From contig JAHDVK010000011.1 of assembly GCA_023384675.1 (NCBI GenBank), forward strand, positions 1 through 64,000: 64,000 nt of DNA, given 5' to 3'. Position numbers and translations under genes: made by a program. Origin of the DNA: Bryobacteraceae bacterium (lineage in GTDB: Bacteria > Acidobacteriota > Terriglobia > Bryobacterales > Bryobacteraceae). Shown here piece by piece: positions 35,565 to 46,315 of this stretch (the stretch's first letter is position 1; each line of letters opens with the position of its first letter). Below the pieces are notes generated by a model. The model saw only the letters and a program-made list of their open reading frames with translations. It did not search any database and was not told where the DNA came from.

Positions 35565-36854
35565 ATGGCCTTCGCGGCCCAGCGCCCAGATCCCGGCTTG
35601 GAGCCGGAGGAGTTGTGCTCGTGGAAACAGATTGCCCACCATCTCCGCGTCTCCATCAAGACCGCCCAGAAGTGGGAGCGCGAACGCGGGTTACCCGTCC
35701 GGCGGGGTCCGGGCGAGCGCGGCCGGGTATACGCAAGTCCCCGTGAGCTTGACACCTGGCTCAAGCTGCAGGATTCCGGCACGCTGGACCGGGGCGAGGG
35801 ACCTGTTCGCCGCCGTTGGGGATGGGCCGTCGCCGCAGTGGCCGTTGTCGTTTTGTCCGCCGCCGGTTGGCTGCTGAACCGCCCGGCGCAGCCGGCCGAG
35901 TGGCGGATCGAGGGCCGCACGCTCGTTGTAACCGACCCGCGCGGGCGTGAAGCCTGGAGCTATGAGCTGCCGCCAGGACGCCTGTTCTTCGATGACAGAT
36001 GGAAGGTCAAGGGTATCGGAATCGGGCCGGAACTCGCGGATCTGGATGGCGATGGGCGGCCAGAACTGCTGGCCCCGGTCGCTGATGCCGATGGCCATGC
36101 CATCCAGTTGATGTGCCTGTCACCGTCCGGCAAGCTCCTCTGGATCCACGAACCCGAGGAAGAGGCCCGCGTGCCCGGCTCCAGCTACTCCGGCCCTTGG
36201 ATGGTCCGCAGTTTCGCGGTCGTGCCTCGACAGGACGGCCCCGGCCTGCATGTGTTCACCGCCTGGTCGCATCTCACCCATTACCCCGCCTTGGCCCGGC
36301 TGCTGGATGGCCGCGCTGGCGCAAGAATTCGCGACTACTGGCACTCCGGCCATCTTGTCAACGGCCGCGTGATCGATTTTGGCGACGGCCAAGGTCCGCT
36401 GATCTACGTCGCGGGTATTTCGAATTCTTACCGGCAGGCGACTCTGCTGGTCCTCCACCCGGACCGTTTTGGCGGCGCATCCAAAGAAGAGAACCCCTCC
36501 TATCAGATTCTCGGACAGCCGGAGCCTGTCGAGGTGACGAGAATTCTGTTTCCCCGGTCGCGGCTGAATCAGCGTTTTGAGCGCTACAACCGGGCGCTGT
36601 CCATGCAAAAAATGGATGGGCGGCTACAGGTCGAGGTTGTCGAGCACGTCGACGCGAAGGAAATCGTCAGCGGTGCCGCGATCTACTACGAGTTTGGTCC
36701 TCGGGGGCAGCTGTTGAAGATCGACACAGGCAACGGGATCCCCCATTTCTACAATCTGTTGAAGGATCAACTCCAACTGCCGCCTGACGCCTGGCAGGCA
36801 GAGCTGGCGGACTGGCCCCCGCTACGGTTCCTCACACCCTGGCGCGACGATTGA
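35565..36854 (+). CDS. HTH-TM-FG-GAP one-component membrane protein
   Basis: 429 residues. The N-terminal cytoplasmic part (about 15-70, SWKQIAHHLRVSIKTAQKWE) is a MerR/excisionase-like helix-turn-helix found in many Solibacter-type proteins. A single membrane helix follows (about 86-104), and then a periplasmic beta-rich domain with an FG-GAP/VCBS calcium-type loop (ADLDGDGRPELLAP, about 149-162). This is the ToxR/CadC layout: outside sensor, inside DNA-binding domain. Signal and target genes are unknown. Confidence 0.72.
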   Translation: MAFAAQRPDPGLEPEELCSWKQIAHHLRVSIKTAQKWERERGLPVRRGPGERGRVYASPRELDTWLKLQDSGTLDRGEGPVRRRWGWAVAAVAVVVLSAAGWLLNRPAQPAEWRIEGRTLVVTDPRGREAWSYELPPGRLFFDDRWKVKGIGIGPELADLDGDGRPELLAPVADADGHAIQLMCLSPSGKLLWIHEPEEEARVPGSSYSGPWMVRSFAVVPRQDGPGLHVFTAWSHLTHYPALARLLDGRAGARIRDYWHSGHLVNGRVIDFGDGQGPLIYVAGISNSYRQATLLVLHPDRFGGASKEENPSYQILGQPEPVEVTRILFPRSRLNQRFERYNRALSMQKMDGRLQVEVVEHVDAKEIVSGAAIYYEFGPRGQLLKIDTGNGIPHFYNLLKDQLQLPPDAWQAELADWPPLRFLTPWRDD

Positions 36855-36882
36855 GCGCCCCCCCAAGCCGCCCGCCGCTGCG

Positions 36883-36955
36883 ACCTCCACCTGACGGTGG
36901 AGGCTCCTAACCGTTGGATAATAAAGCGCTTCTGAGCCCCCACCGTCAGGTGGGG
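36883..36955. repeat. Palindromic repeat related to the ccmC-ccmD palindrome
   Basis: The arms 36883-36905 and 36933-36955 are 23 bp each with two mismatches, around a 27-nt loop. Each arm is itself a hairpin: in the left arm CCTCCACC and GGTGGAGG flank TGAC. The core CCTGACGGT is shared with 6903-6970. It lies in the 176-bp convergent gap after the HTH-FG-GAP gene. No T run follows. Confidence 0.75.
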
Positions 36956-37030
36956 GTAGACGCCAGATAGCGCATCGGGGATTCTCTCGCACTCTCGTCA
37001 GGTGGCAGGCAGGCAACAGACCCCTGTCCA

Positions 37031-38449
37031 TCACACGGATATCCCCAGCGCCCCTGTCAACTGCGCCCATAGCCCAAGGCCCAACTGCATCATCGCCCGG
37101 TAGCGCGAACGCTGCAGCTCTTCGCCCTTCTTGTTCTCCTGCGCCTGCCCGGTCAAAAAGCCGTCGGGCGTGAGCCACCGGTCCAGCTCCCGCCTGGCCA
37201 GCCGCGCGGCCTCGAGTTCGGCCCCGCCCAGCCAGCCTTCCCGCGCACCGATCGCCAGCGCGGCGGCGATGCCCGCCGAGCCGGATGTGTCCGTGCCGGT
37301 GTGCGGGTCGTCGGCAAATACGGGCCACAGGCCGTTGGACAACCGCAAACCCATGGAAAAACGGGCCGCCCGGCGGAATTCGGCCAGCAGATCGCGCTCC
37401 GGGCCAAGATAGCGCATCGAATGCGCCAGCCCGAGCAGATACCACGCATGCCCGCGCGCCCAGTTCGGGAAATGCAGAGCGCCGGGACGGCCGCGCTGCC
37501 AGATCACATCGTCTTGCACCAGGATTTCGCGGCGGCGTCGGAGCACGGCGAGCGCCGCCGCCCGCAATTGGGCGTCCTTCCGCTGCCTGGCGATCACCGC
37601 GAGCGGGTAAGCGACGGTGTAGCAGCCTTCTGTCGAAACGTCGCCTTTGTCCTCGTGCCTGCGGCCGAATTCCACCGCAAGCTCGACTCCGGGATGGCCC
37701 GGAGCGATGCGAGCCAGCGCGCCGAAGCAGAGTACGCCCTCCACGCCGTAGATCCGTCCATCCACCGGGACGCTCCGGGGATCCTCGTACGTCAGCGTGC
37801 GGCCGTCGGGGAAGTGCATGTCAATCAGCCGCCGGGCGGCTTCGGTTTCGCCCATCTCCAGTTGCCCGTCGAGCACGCAGCCGAGCTTCCAACTCCACTG
37901 CTGCAGGACGGCGGGCGTGCGCAGACGGCGCCGCGCCTCCTCCGCCGGCGGCAGCGTGCCGGGCGTCATCAGGTGAGGGTGGAATTCGGGGGGCAGGCCG
38001 GGTGACGGGGAGAAGAATTGGAGCGGTTCGTGGCCTTCCAGCCGGATCAGGCGCACCCCGGAGCGTGCGGCTTCGGCCGCATCTTGTTCGCTCAGCGTGA
38101 GTTCGAAGATCTGCATCGCCCCGGCCCAACGGATGTCGAACCGGCCAAGGGTACGAGCCGAGTCCCGGCTCTCAACCAGGACCACCGATTCATCGCGCAG
38201 GTCCACCGCAACGGTCAGCCGCAGCCGGACCGGACCCGGCGGGGGCGTCGAGGCGGGCGGCAGCAGTTCCGCGGGAGCGCCGCGCTCGACCAGGAAGCCC
38301 TTCCATCCGAATGGGATACGCTTGCCGGCCGGGGCGGGCTGAGCGCCGGTGGCGGGAGCCAGGGTGGTGTACGACGCTACGGTAGATGGGGTGAAGGCGG
38401 TGGCCAGCAGCGCTCGCCGCGAGTATTTTCTTGATACTTTCAGACTCAT
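37031..38449 (-). CDS. Exported GH88/GH105-like unsaturated uronyl hydrolase
   Basis: 472 residues. Tat-like N-terminus (SRRALLATAF), a beta-rich domain of about 120 residues and then an (alpha/alpha)6-barrel region (about 170-470). The barrel shows DGRIYGVEGVLCFGALARI and NWARGHAWYLLGLAHSM, matching the GRGNGW-type active-site helix of GH105 unsaturated rhamnogalacturonyl hydrolases. Expected substrates are unsaturated oligosaccharides from pectin or other uronic-acid polymers. The gene is divergent from clpB with 56 bp between. Confidence 0.72.
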   Translation of the reverse strand: MSLKVSRKYSRRALLATAFTPSTVASYTTLAPATGAQPAPAGKRIPFGWKGFLVERGAPAELLPPASTPPPGPVRLRLTVAVDLRDESVVLVESRDSARTLGRFDIRWAGAMQIFELTLSEQDAAEAARSGVRLIRLEGHEPLQFFSPSPGLPPEFHPHLMTPGTLPPAEEARRRLRTPAVLQQWSWKLGCVLDGQLEMGETEAARRLIDMHFPDGRTLTYEDPRSVPVDGRIYGVEGVLCFGALARIAPGHPGVELAVEFGRRHEDKGDVSTEGCYTVAYPLAVIARQRKDAQLRAAALAVLRRRREILVQDDVIWQRGRPGALHFPNWARGHAWYLLGLAHSMRYLGPERDLLAEFRRAARFSMGLRLSNGLWPVFADDPHTGTDTSGSAGIAAALAIGAREGWLGGAELEAARLARRELDRWLTPDGFLTGQAQENKKGEELQRSRYRAMMQLGLGLWAQLTGALGISV

Positions 38450-38505
38450 ATTTTCATCACTAAAATTGCGCGTTGTTATGATATACTCTTCTTGAGGAAA
38501 CCGGC

Positions 38506-41139
<2,634 letters not shown>

Positions 41140-41188
41140 ATACAGGACGCCCGCGCGCGCATCTGATAAACCATGGACAGGAGCTTTC

Positions 41189-43540
41189 ATGCCCGAATCT
41201 GAAGTCCCGCAAATGCTGCCCGTTCTCGCCCTGAAGAACGTGGTGCTCTACCCGAAGCTCGTTCTGCCGCTGTCGGTGGGACGCGAGCCATCGCGCGCCG
41301 CCGTGGACGCGGCGATTGAGAAGCACGAGGGAGAGATCCTGCTGGTGGCACAGCGCGACCCGGGCGTGGAAACGCCGGGCGCGGACGATCTTTACCAGAC
41401 CGGCACGCGCGCGAAGATCCGCAAGATCCTGCGCACGTCCCAGCAATCGATGGAGATCATCGTCTCGGGTATGGAGCGGATCGCGGTTCTCCGGCTCGAT
41501 GCCGCGATGCCGTTTCTCGCGGCCGAATGGGAATCGCACCCGCTGCCCGAGGAAAAGACCACCGAGGAAGAGGCCTTGCGCACGGCGCTTTACGAACTCG
41601 CGGGCAAGGCGATCGAGAAGATCAATCCGCAGGCCGCCGAGCAGATCGCGGGGCTGCTGGCCAGCGCCGACGATCCCGCGCAGGTGATCGCGCTGCTGGC
41701 GACGGCCTTCAGCCTCGATGTGGACAAGCAGCAGGAACTGCTCGAAGCGCCCGATCTGGCCGAGGCGCTGCGTCAGGCCGTGAAGCATATCTCGCATGAG
41801 ATTCAGGTGCTCGAGATGCGCCAGAAGATCGTCAACGAAGCGCAAAGCGAGATCAGCAAGGAACAGCGCGAATACGTGCTGCGGCGGCAGTTGAAGGCGA
41901 TTCAGAACGAACTCGGCGAGGACGATCCCGAGCGGGCCGAAGTGGATGAGTTGCGTGAACGGCTGGAAAAGGCGGACCTGCCGGAGGATGTCCGGAAGGA
42001 AGCCACGCGCGAGTTGGGCCGGTTCGAGCGGATTCCGTCGCAGAGTCCGGAGCGGCACATACTGCGGACCTGGCTGGATCTGGTGCTGGAACTGCCGTGG
42101 CGCGTGTACACCGAGGATGCGCTCGAGATCGCGCGCGCCCGCGAGATTCTCAATGAGGATCACTATGGGCTCGACGACGTAAAGGAGCGGATCCTGGAGC
42201 ATCTCGGCGTGCTGCGGCGGAACCCGGATGCGAAGGCGCCGATCCTGTGCTTCGTGGGGCCGCCGGGCGTGGGCAAGACCAGTCTGGGGCAGTCCATTGC
42301 GCGGGCCTTGGGGCGGAAGTTCGAAAGGATGAGCGTGGGCGGCCTGCACGACGAGGCCGAACTGCGCGGCCACCGGCGCACGTATATCGGCGCGATGGCG
42401 GGCCGGCTGATTCAGGCGATGCGGCGCGCGGGCGCGGCGAACCCGGCGCTGATGCTGGATGAGATCGACAAGCTGGGCCGCGATTTCCGGGGCGATCCGG
42501 CGGCGGCGCTGCTTGAGGTGTTGGACCCGGCGCAGAACTCGACGTTCCGCGATAATTACCTCGACATGCCCTTCGATTTGTCGAAGGTTCTGTTCATCAC
42601 CACGGCGAATACGCTCGATACATTGCCGCAGCCGCTGCTCGATCGTCTTGAAGTGATCCGGTTGGCGGGCTACAGCGAGGAGGAGAAGGTGGTGATCGCG
42701 AACCGCTATCTGATTCCGCGGCAGTTGAAAGAGGCCGGTTTGACGGACGAGAACGTGACGTTTCCCGATGCCGGGTTGCGGAAGCTGATCAGTTCTTACA
42801 CGCGCGAAGCGGGGCTGCGCAATCTCGAACGCGCCATCGGGCGGTTGGCGCGCAAGGCCGCCCTGAAGTTCGCCGAAGGGCAGGAGGACCTGATCGAAAT
42901 GGACCCCGAGCGGATCACCGATCTGCTCGGTCCGGAGACATTTCTGCCCGAATCGGCGCAGAAGAACCTGCCGGCGGGCGTGGCGACGGGGCTGGCGTGG
43001 ACGCCTTCGGGCGGCGACGTGCTCTATGTCGAGGCGATCCTGCTGCCGAGCGGCAAGGGCCTGACGCTGACCGGGCAGTTGGGCGAGGTGATGCAGGAGT
43101 CGGCAAAAGCGGCGCAGAGCTATCTGTGGGCGCACGCCGAGGAGTATGGCATCGACGCGAAGTCGTTCAGCGAGATGGGCGTGCATATCCATGTGCCGGC
43201 GGGGGCGATTCCGAAGGACGGCCCGTCGGCGGGCATTACGGCGGCCGTGGCGCTGGCGTCGCTCTATTCGAAAAAGCCCGCGCGGAATGATACTGCGATG
43301 ACGGGCGAGATCACGCTCACCGGCAGGGTGCTGCCCATCGGCGGCGTGAAGGAAAAGGTGCTGGCCGCGCGGCGCGCAGGGCTGACGCGCGTGGTGATGC
43401 CGAAGGCGAACGCCAAGGATCTGCGCGACCTGCCCGAGCACGTGCGGAATGAGATGGAATTCATTTTCGCCGAACGAATCGATGAGGTGTTCGCAGCGAC
43501 GATTCCGGAATTGTTGCCGGAGCCGGCGGTGGCCGGCTGA
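41189..43540 (+). CDS. lon: ATP-dependent Lon protease
   Basis: 783 residues: N-terminal LON substrate domain (about 7-200), AAA module with Walker A GPPGVGKT (357-364) and a C-terminal Ser/Lys protease domain with Ser680 in PKDGPSAGIT and Lys723 in GGVKEKVLAA. It degrades misfolded and regulatory proteins. AGGAG precedes the ATG at 41189; the longer frame overlapping clpB is not supported. The pairing with clpB points to a shared stress operon. Confidence 0.97.
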   Translation: MPESEVPQMLPVLALKNVVLYPKLVLPLSVGREPSRAAVDAAIEKHEGEILLVAQRDPGVETPGADDLYQTGTRAKIRKILRTSQQSMEIIVSGMERIAVLRLDAAMPFLAAEWESHPLPEEKTTEEEALRTALYELAGKAIEKINPQAAEQIAGLLASADDPAQVIALLATAFSLDVDKQQELLEAPDLAEALRQAVKHISHEIQVLEMRQKIVNEAQSEISKEQREYVLRRQLKAIQNELGEDDPERAEVDELRERLEKADLPEDVRKEATRELGRFERIPSQSPERHILRTWLDLVLELPWRVYTEDALEIARAREILNEDHYGLDDVKERILEHLGVLRRNPDAKAPILCFVGPPGVGKTSLGQSIARALGRKFERMSVGGLHDEAELRGHRRTYIGAMAGRLIQAMRRAGAANPALMLDEIDKLGRDFRGDPAAALLEVLDPAQNSTFRDNYLDMPFDLSKVLFITTANTLDTLPQPLLDRLEVIRLAGYSEEEKVVIANRYLIPRQLKEAGLTDENVTFPDAGLRKLISSYTREAGLRNLERAIGRLARKAALKFAEGQEDLIEMDPERITDLLGPETFLPESAQKNLPAGVATGLAWTPSGGDVLYVEAILLPSGKGLTLTGQLGEVMQESAKAAQSYLWAHAEEYGIDAKSFSEMGVHIHVPAGAIPKDGPSAGITAAVALASLYSKKPARNDTAMTGEITLTGRVLPIGGVKEKVLAARRAGLTRVVMPKANAKDLRDLPEHVRNEMEFIFAERIDEVFAATIPELLPEPAVAG

Positions 43541-44164
43541 GGGGGGCGTGTTTGGACGCAGCACGGCATCGCGTGGCGGAGGGATGCGCTGTCCACCTCC
43601 CTTACGGTCGGTGCTGGGTGGCGGTAAGCCCCGCGTGTGATCAAGGGGCTGCGCTTCGCCGTTCCATGCGATCCACCTCCCTTACGGTCGGTGCTTCGAA
43701 GCCCCGAGCGTCAGCAAGGGGCAAAATCAATAGCCAACGGAGGGCGGGAGAGGCTTCCAGTGTCCTTTTCAACTCCCACCCTATAAGGACCCGGGGGCCG
43801 CAATGTATGCCGGGCGCCCGCCGCCACGTGCTCCCGAGGGAGCTGGAAGGGCGACTATTATGGTCACGCAGAACATCAATACGCGTCATCGGGTCCGACT
43901 CGGGGCCAAGGCCAGATAGCCACTGTGAATCGGCGCCGTTCTGTCACATCGCTGGCTCGACGGCTACGCTTGGGCGAATTTGGTTCGTCAGCGTTTGAGA
44001 GGTCTTTGCCGGCCGGCTGGGAACCTGCTCCGGTTCCACATTAGCATTGCGATGGAATTGTCAATGGGGTGGTGGAGGGCGGAAATCGTGGTAATTCGTT
44101 GAAATGGGGCGGGATAAAAATATTTCTTATTCGTGAACACCGGGGCGGGATATGCGCCAACCAA
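43541..44164. other. 624-bp gene-free gap after lon
   Basis: No open frame here shows a domain or credible start. The first part (43593-43720) contains two copies of the palindromic repeat family, listed separately. The remainder (about 43750-44160) is unremarkable GC-rich sequence turning AT-rich near 44090-44150 (AAAATATTTCTTATTC), upstream of the convergent end of the DUF5615 gene. It may be a remnant of a lost gene. Confidence 0.55.
43593..43720. repeat. Two tandemly spaced palindromic repeat units
   Basis: The 23-bp sequence at 43593-43615 (starting CCACCTCCCTTACGGTCGG) recurs exactly at 43673-43695, 80 bp later. Each copy is followed by an imperfect inverted partner: AAGCCCCGCG...AAGGGG after the first and AAGCCCCGAGCG...CAAGGGG after the second. 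The core CCTnACGGTCGG and the AAGCCCC partner tie them to the palindrome at 6903-6970. Confidence 0.8.
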
Positions 44165-44533
44165 TCAAGACCGCATCGGAAGTGCCCGGACCCGGTGTTG
44201 ACGCTCATCGATCGAAATGAGGGCCCCCTGCTCGATCCGGAGCTCCGTGGCTTCCAAGGCCCTAATCAGCCCCTGACCGTTCACTCCCGGAACCGGATCC
44301 AGGTATCGAAGCTGGATCACGCTTGGAAATTGGGAACTTCTGTGCGCCAGTATGGACCCAAAATCCAGATCGTAGGTCAGGATCGTGTAACCGTGCGTGG
44401 CAGCGAATTCGACGATTTCCTCGTCTTTGGCAGAGGGCAGGCCGGTCGCGGACCAGTGTTTCACCTCGTAGCCGTGAGCATGCAAGAAATCGGTCCAGGC
44501 AGGCGTCAGGCAGACATCAACCAGGATCTTCAT
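44165..44533 (-). CDS. DUF5615 PIN-like protein (putative toxin)
   Basis: 122 residues. The family pattern is clear: an N-terminal ILVDVCLTPAWTDFL, a middle GYEVKHWSATGLPSAKDEEIVEFA and TILTYDLDFG. DUF5615 proteins have a PIN-like fold and usually form toxin-antitoxin pairs with DUF433 proteins. The first-motif Asp is followed by Val-Cys where Asp-Glu is common, so nuclease activity may be reduced. The ATG at 44533 overlaps the upstream gene's stop (ATGA). Confidence 0.8.
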   Translation of the reverse strand: MKILVDVCLTPAWTDFLHAHGYEVKHWSATGLPSAKDEEIVEFAATHGYTILTYDLDFGSILAHRSSQFPSVIQLRYLDPVPGVNGQGLIRALEATELRIEQGALISIDERQHRVRALPMRS

Positions 44534-44760
44534 GCGGCCGGAAGGGGTGTTTCCATCTCGCTGACCCGCCATGCCGCGTAGGCCAGTGCCTGCCGAATGT
44601 CTTCTTCCTCGAGGTACGGATAGAGGTCCAGGATTTCAGCCCAGGAATGGCCCGCGGCCACAAGCGTCACGACCAGACCGACAGTGACACGCATCCCCCG
44701 GATGCAGGGCTTGCCGCTCATCACGGCAGGATCCCGCGTGATTCTGGCGAAGTCGGGCAT
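44530..44760 (-). CDS. DUF433 protein (putative antitoxin)
   Basis: 76 residues. The signature ITRDPAVMSGKPCIRGMRVTVGLV, followed by an HTH-like region (GHSWAEILDLYPYLEEEDIRQALAYA), is diagnostic for DUF433, a winged-helix-like small protein proposed as the antitoxin for DUF5615. The ATG at 44760 is preferred to the TTG at 44763. The pair sits beside the repeat-rich gap, a common place for such modules. Confidence 0.83.
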   Translation of the reverse strand: MPDFARITRDPAVMSGKPCIRGMRVTVGLVVTLVAAGHSWAEILDLYPYLEEEDIRQALAYAAWRVSEMETPLPAA

Positions 44761-44777
44761 CAACTTCAGTATACGGC

Positions 44778-45788
44778 CTAGGATCGCCAGCGCCGGCCCA
44801 AATCCAGCACTTTCTTACCGTAGCCGATGCTGCGTTCGAGGTGTTCTTTTTGCTGCGCCTGGACGAGCGGGACGATCCCGGCGGGTTTACCGGGGGCGTC
44901 TTCGATGAGCATGTAGTTCCCATACGGGCCGCCGGACTTGGCGAGTTGCAGGAACTTCGCGTACTCGCTCGCGCGGGCTTGCGGATAGGAGTCCCAGTAG
45001 GCGGGATCGTTCACCGGCAGGATGGCCGGCAAGCGCCCGGTGATGGGCTTAATGATGACGCTGACCTCGCGCGGGCAGAGTTCGCGAAAGCGCTTCAGCA
45101 GGGCGGGGAAGTCCACGTTGCCCTCGCCGAGCGGCACCCACTGGACGGCGATGCCCTTGGGATGTTCGTACACGACCGAGTCACGCAGGTGGAAGGTGAC
45201 GGCGTACCCAGCGAGCGTTTCGATGGTGGTCATCGGGTGCTCGTGGACGAAGACCGGGTTGCCGGTGTCGAGGTAGATGCCAGCGTAATCGCGCCCCGCC
45301 GCCTCGATCATCTGCTTGAACTCCCAGGCCTGGAAATCCTTGTGGACTTCGATGGCGGGACGCACGCCGAGGTCTTCGACCTGCGATTTCACGGCCTTCA
45401 GCAGCTTCACCATCGTTTCCAGGTGCCGCATGGCCGGACCGGGCGGCATGGAGGAGCGCTGACCGAAGCAGACCATGCGGATAATCTTTGAGCCCATGGC
45501 GGCGGCGCGGCGGGCATTGTAGAGGATGTTGTCGACCGAGGCTTGGAACAATTCCGGCGATTTTGGAAAAACGCCGCCGCCGCCGGTTTCCAGTTTCAGC
45601 CCCAGTTCTTCGGACCAGCGCTTGACCTCGGCCCAGTGGGCGGGGTCTTTGGTGCGCGGATCGAGCGAATCCTGCAGAAAGATGGTGTCCATCTTCTGCG
45701 ACGCGGCGTAATCGAGCAGTTGGCGGTCGTTCCAGCGGAGGGAGCGGAGGCAGTAGGTGTTCAGGCCGATGGGGAGGGGGGAAGCCAT
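44778..45788 (-). CDS. Sugar phosphate isomerase/epimerase-like TIM barrel
   Basis: 336 residues of the AP-endonuclease-2-like xylose-isomerase fold. The family context is visible in IGLNTYCLR, the RPAIEVHKDF segment, YLDTGNPVFVHEHP, FHLRDSV and VPLGEGNVDF, which supply the usual Glu/Asp/His metal ligands. Members are isomerases or epimerases of sugars and inositols. The ATG at 45788 is chosen because homology begins there. It stands 22 bp downstream of the DUF1648 gene on the same strand. Confidence 0.82.
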   Translation of the reverse strand: MASPLPIGLNTYCLRSLRWNDRQLLDYAASQKMDTIFLQDSLDPRTKDPAHWAEVKRWSEELGLKLETGGGGVFPKSPELFQASVDNILYNARRAAAMGSKIIRMVCFGQRSSMPPGPAMRHLETMVKLLKAVKSQVEDLGVRPAIEVHKDFQAWEFKQMIEAAGRDYAGIYLDTGNPVFVHEHPMTTIETLAGYAVTFHLRDSVVYEHPKGIAVQWVPLGEGNVDFPALLKRFRELCPREVSVIIKPITGRLPAILPVNDPAYWDSYPQARASEYAKFLQLAKSGGPYGNYMLIEDAPGKPAGIVPLVQAQQKEHLERSIGYGKKVLDLGRRWRS

Positions 45789-45810
45789 TGGCTCTAACGT
45801 AGCAGAGCGA

Positions 45811-46272
45811 TCAGAGGGTGTCACTCTGCTGGGCGCGTTTGGCGCGGCGGCTGTCGCGGATGCCGATAGCGCAGACGGCGGCGGCGGGGACGAGGATGAC
45901 CGGAACAAGCCACGGCGCGCCGGTGGGCGGCACAATCACCGGCAGCAGCGAATGAAGCGAGAAGAGAAGGCCCAGGAACCAGGACAGAGCGATGAACTGA
46001 GTGGGTGAAGGCGGGTGTTTGCCCGCGGCGTCGTGCGTCTGTTTAAGGAAAACTGCGAACACAAGGACAAAGGTCAACACGCCGATCAGTGGAACGACGA
46101 AAACCGCGCCTTCGGATTTGGGCCCGAACGCGTATGCAACCCCGCGCCAGTTCCAGCGGCGCGGGTACGGGTCCGGCAGCGTATCGTAATTCAGCAACAA
46201 ATAAAGCGCCGCACCCGCCAGCGGCAGTACCGCCGCGCCGGCGGCGATCCAGACGTTTCGTGAGTAGGCCAC
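45811..46272 (-). CDS. DUF1648-type membrane protein
   Basis: About 153 residues with four predicted helices. The DUF1648 hallmark is NYDTLPDPYPRRWNWRG after the first helix. Such proteins (SdpI-like) are of unknown function; some are immunity or regulatory proteins. The GTG at 46272 places the start after the divergent promoter; an upstream frame to 46326 would overlap the GHL6-like gene. Confidence 0.65.
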   Translation of the reverse strand: MAYSRNVWIAAGAAVLPLAGAALYLLLNYDTLPDPYPRRWNWRGVAYAFGPKSEGAVFVVPLIGVLTFVLVFAVFLKQTHDAAGKHPPSPTQFIALSWFLGLLFSLHSLLPVIVPPTGAPWLVPVILVPAAAVCAIGIRDSRRAKRAQQSDTL

Positions 46273-46315
46273 GCCAAGCCGATTGTATCTCCGCCGCAAT
46301 AGAATAAGGAACGAT

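Noticed and set aside
38431-38505. Heat-shock (CIRCE) element upstream of clpB
   Set aside because: No TTAGCACTC-type inverted repeat is visible in the 56-bp gap; only an AT-rich stretch with TATGATATACT was seen.
43593-43695. Possible CRISPR array (two identical 23-bp units)
   Set aside because: Only two units, 80-bp period, each followed by its own inverted partner; no cas genes are present. A palindromic repeat family explains it better.
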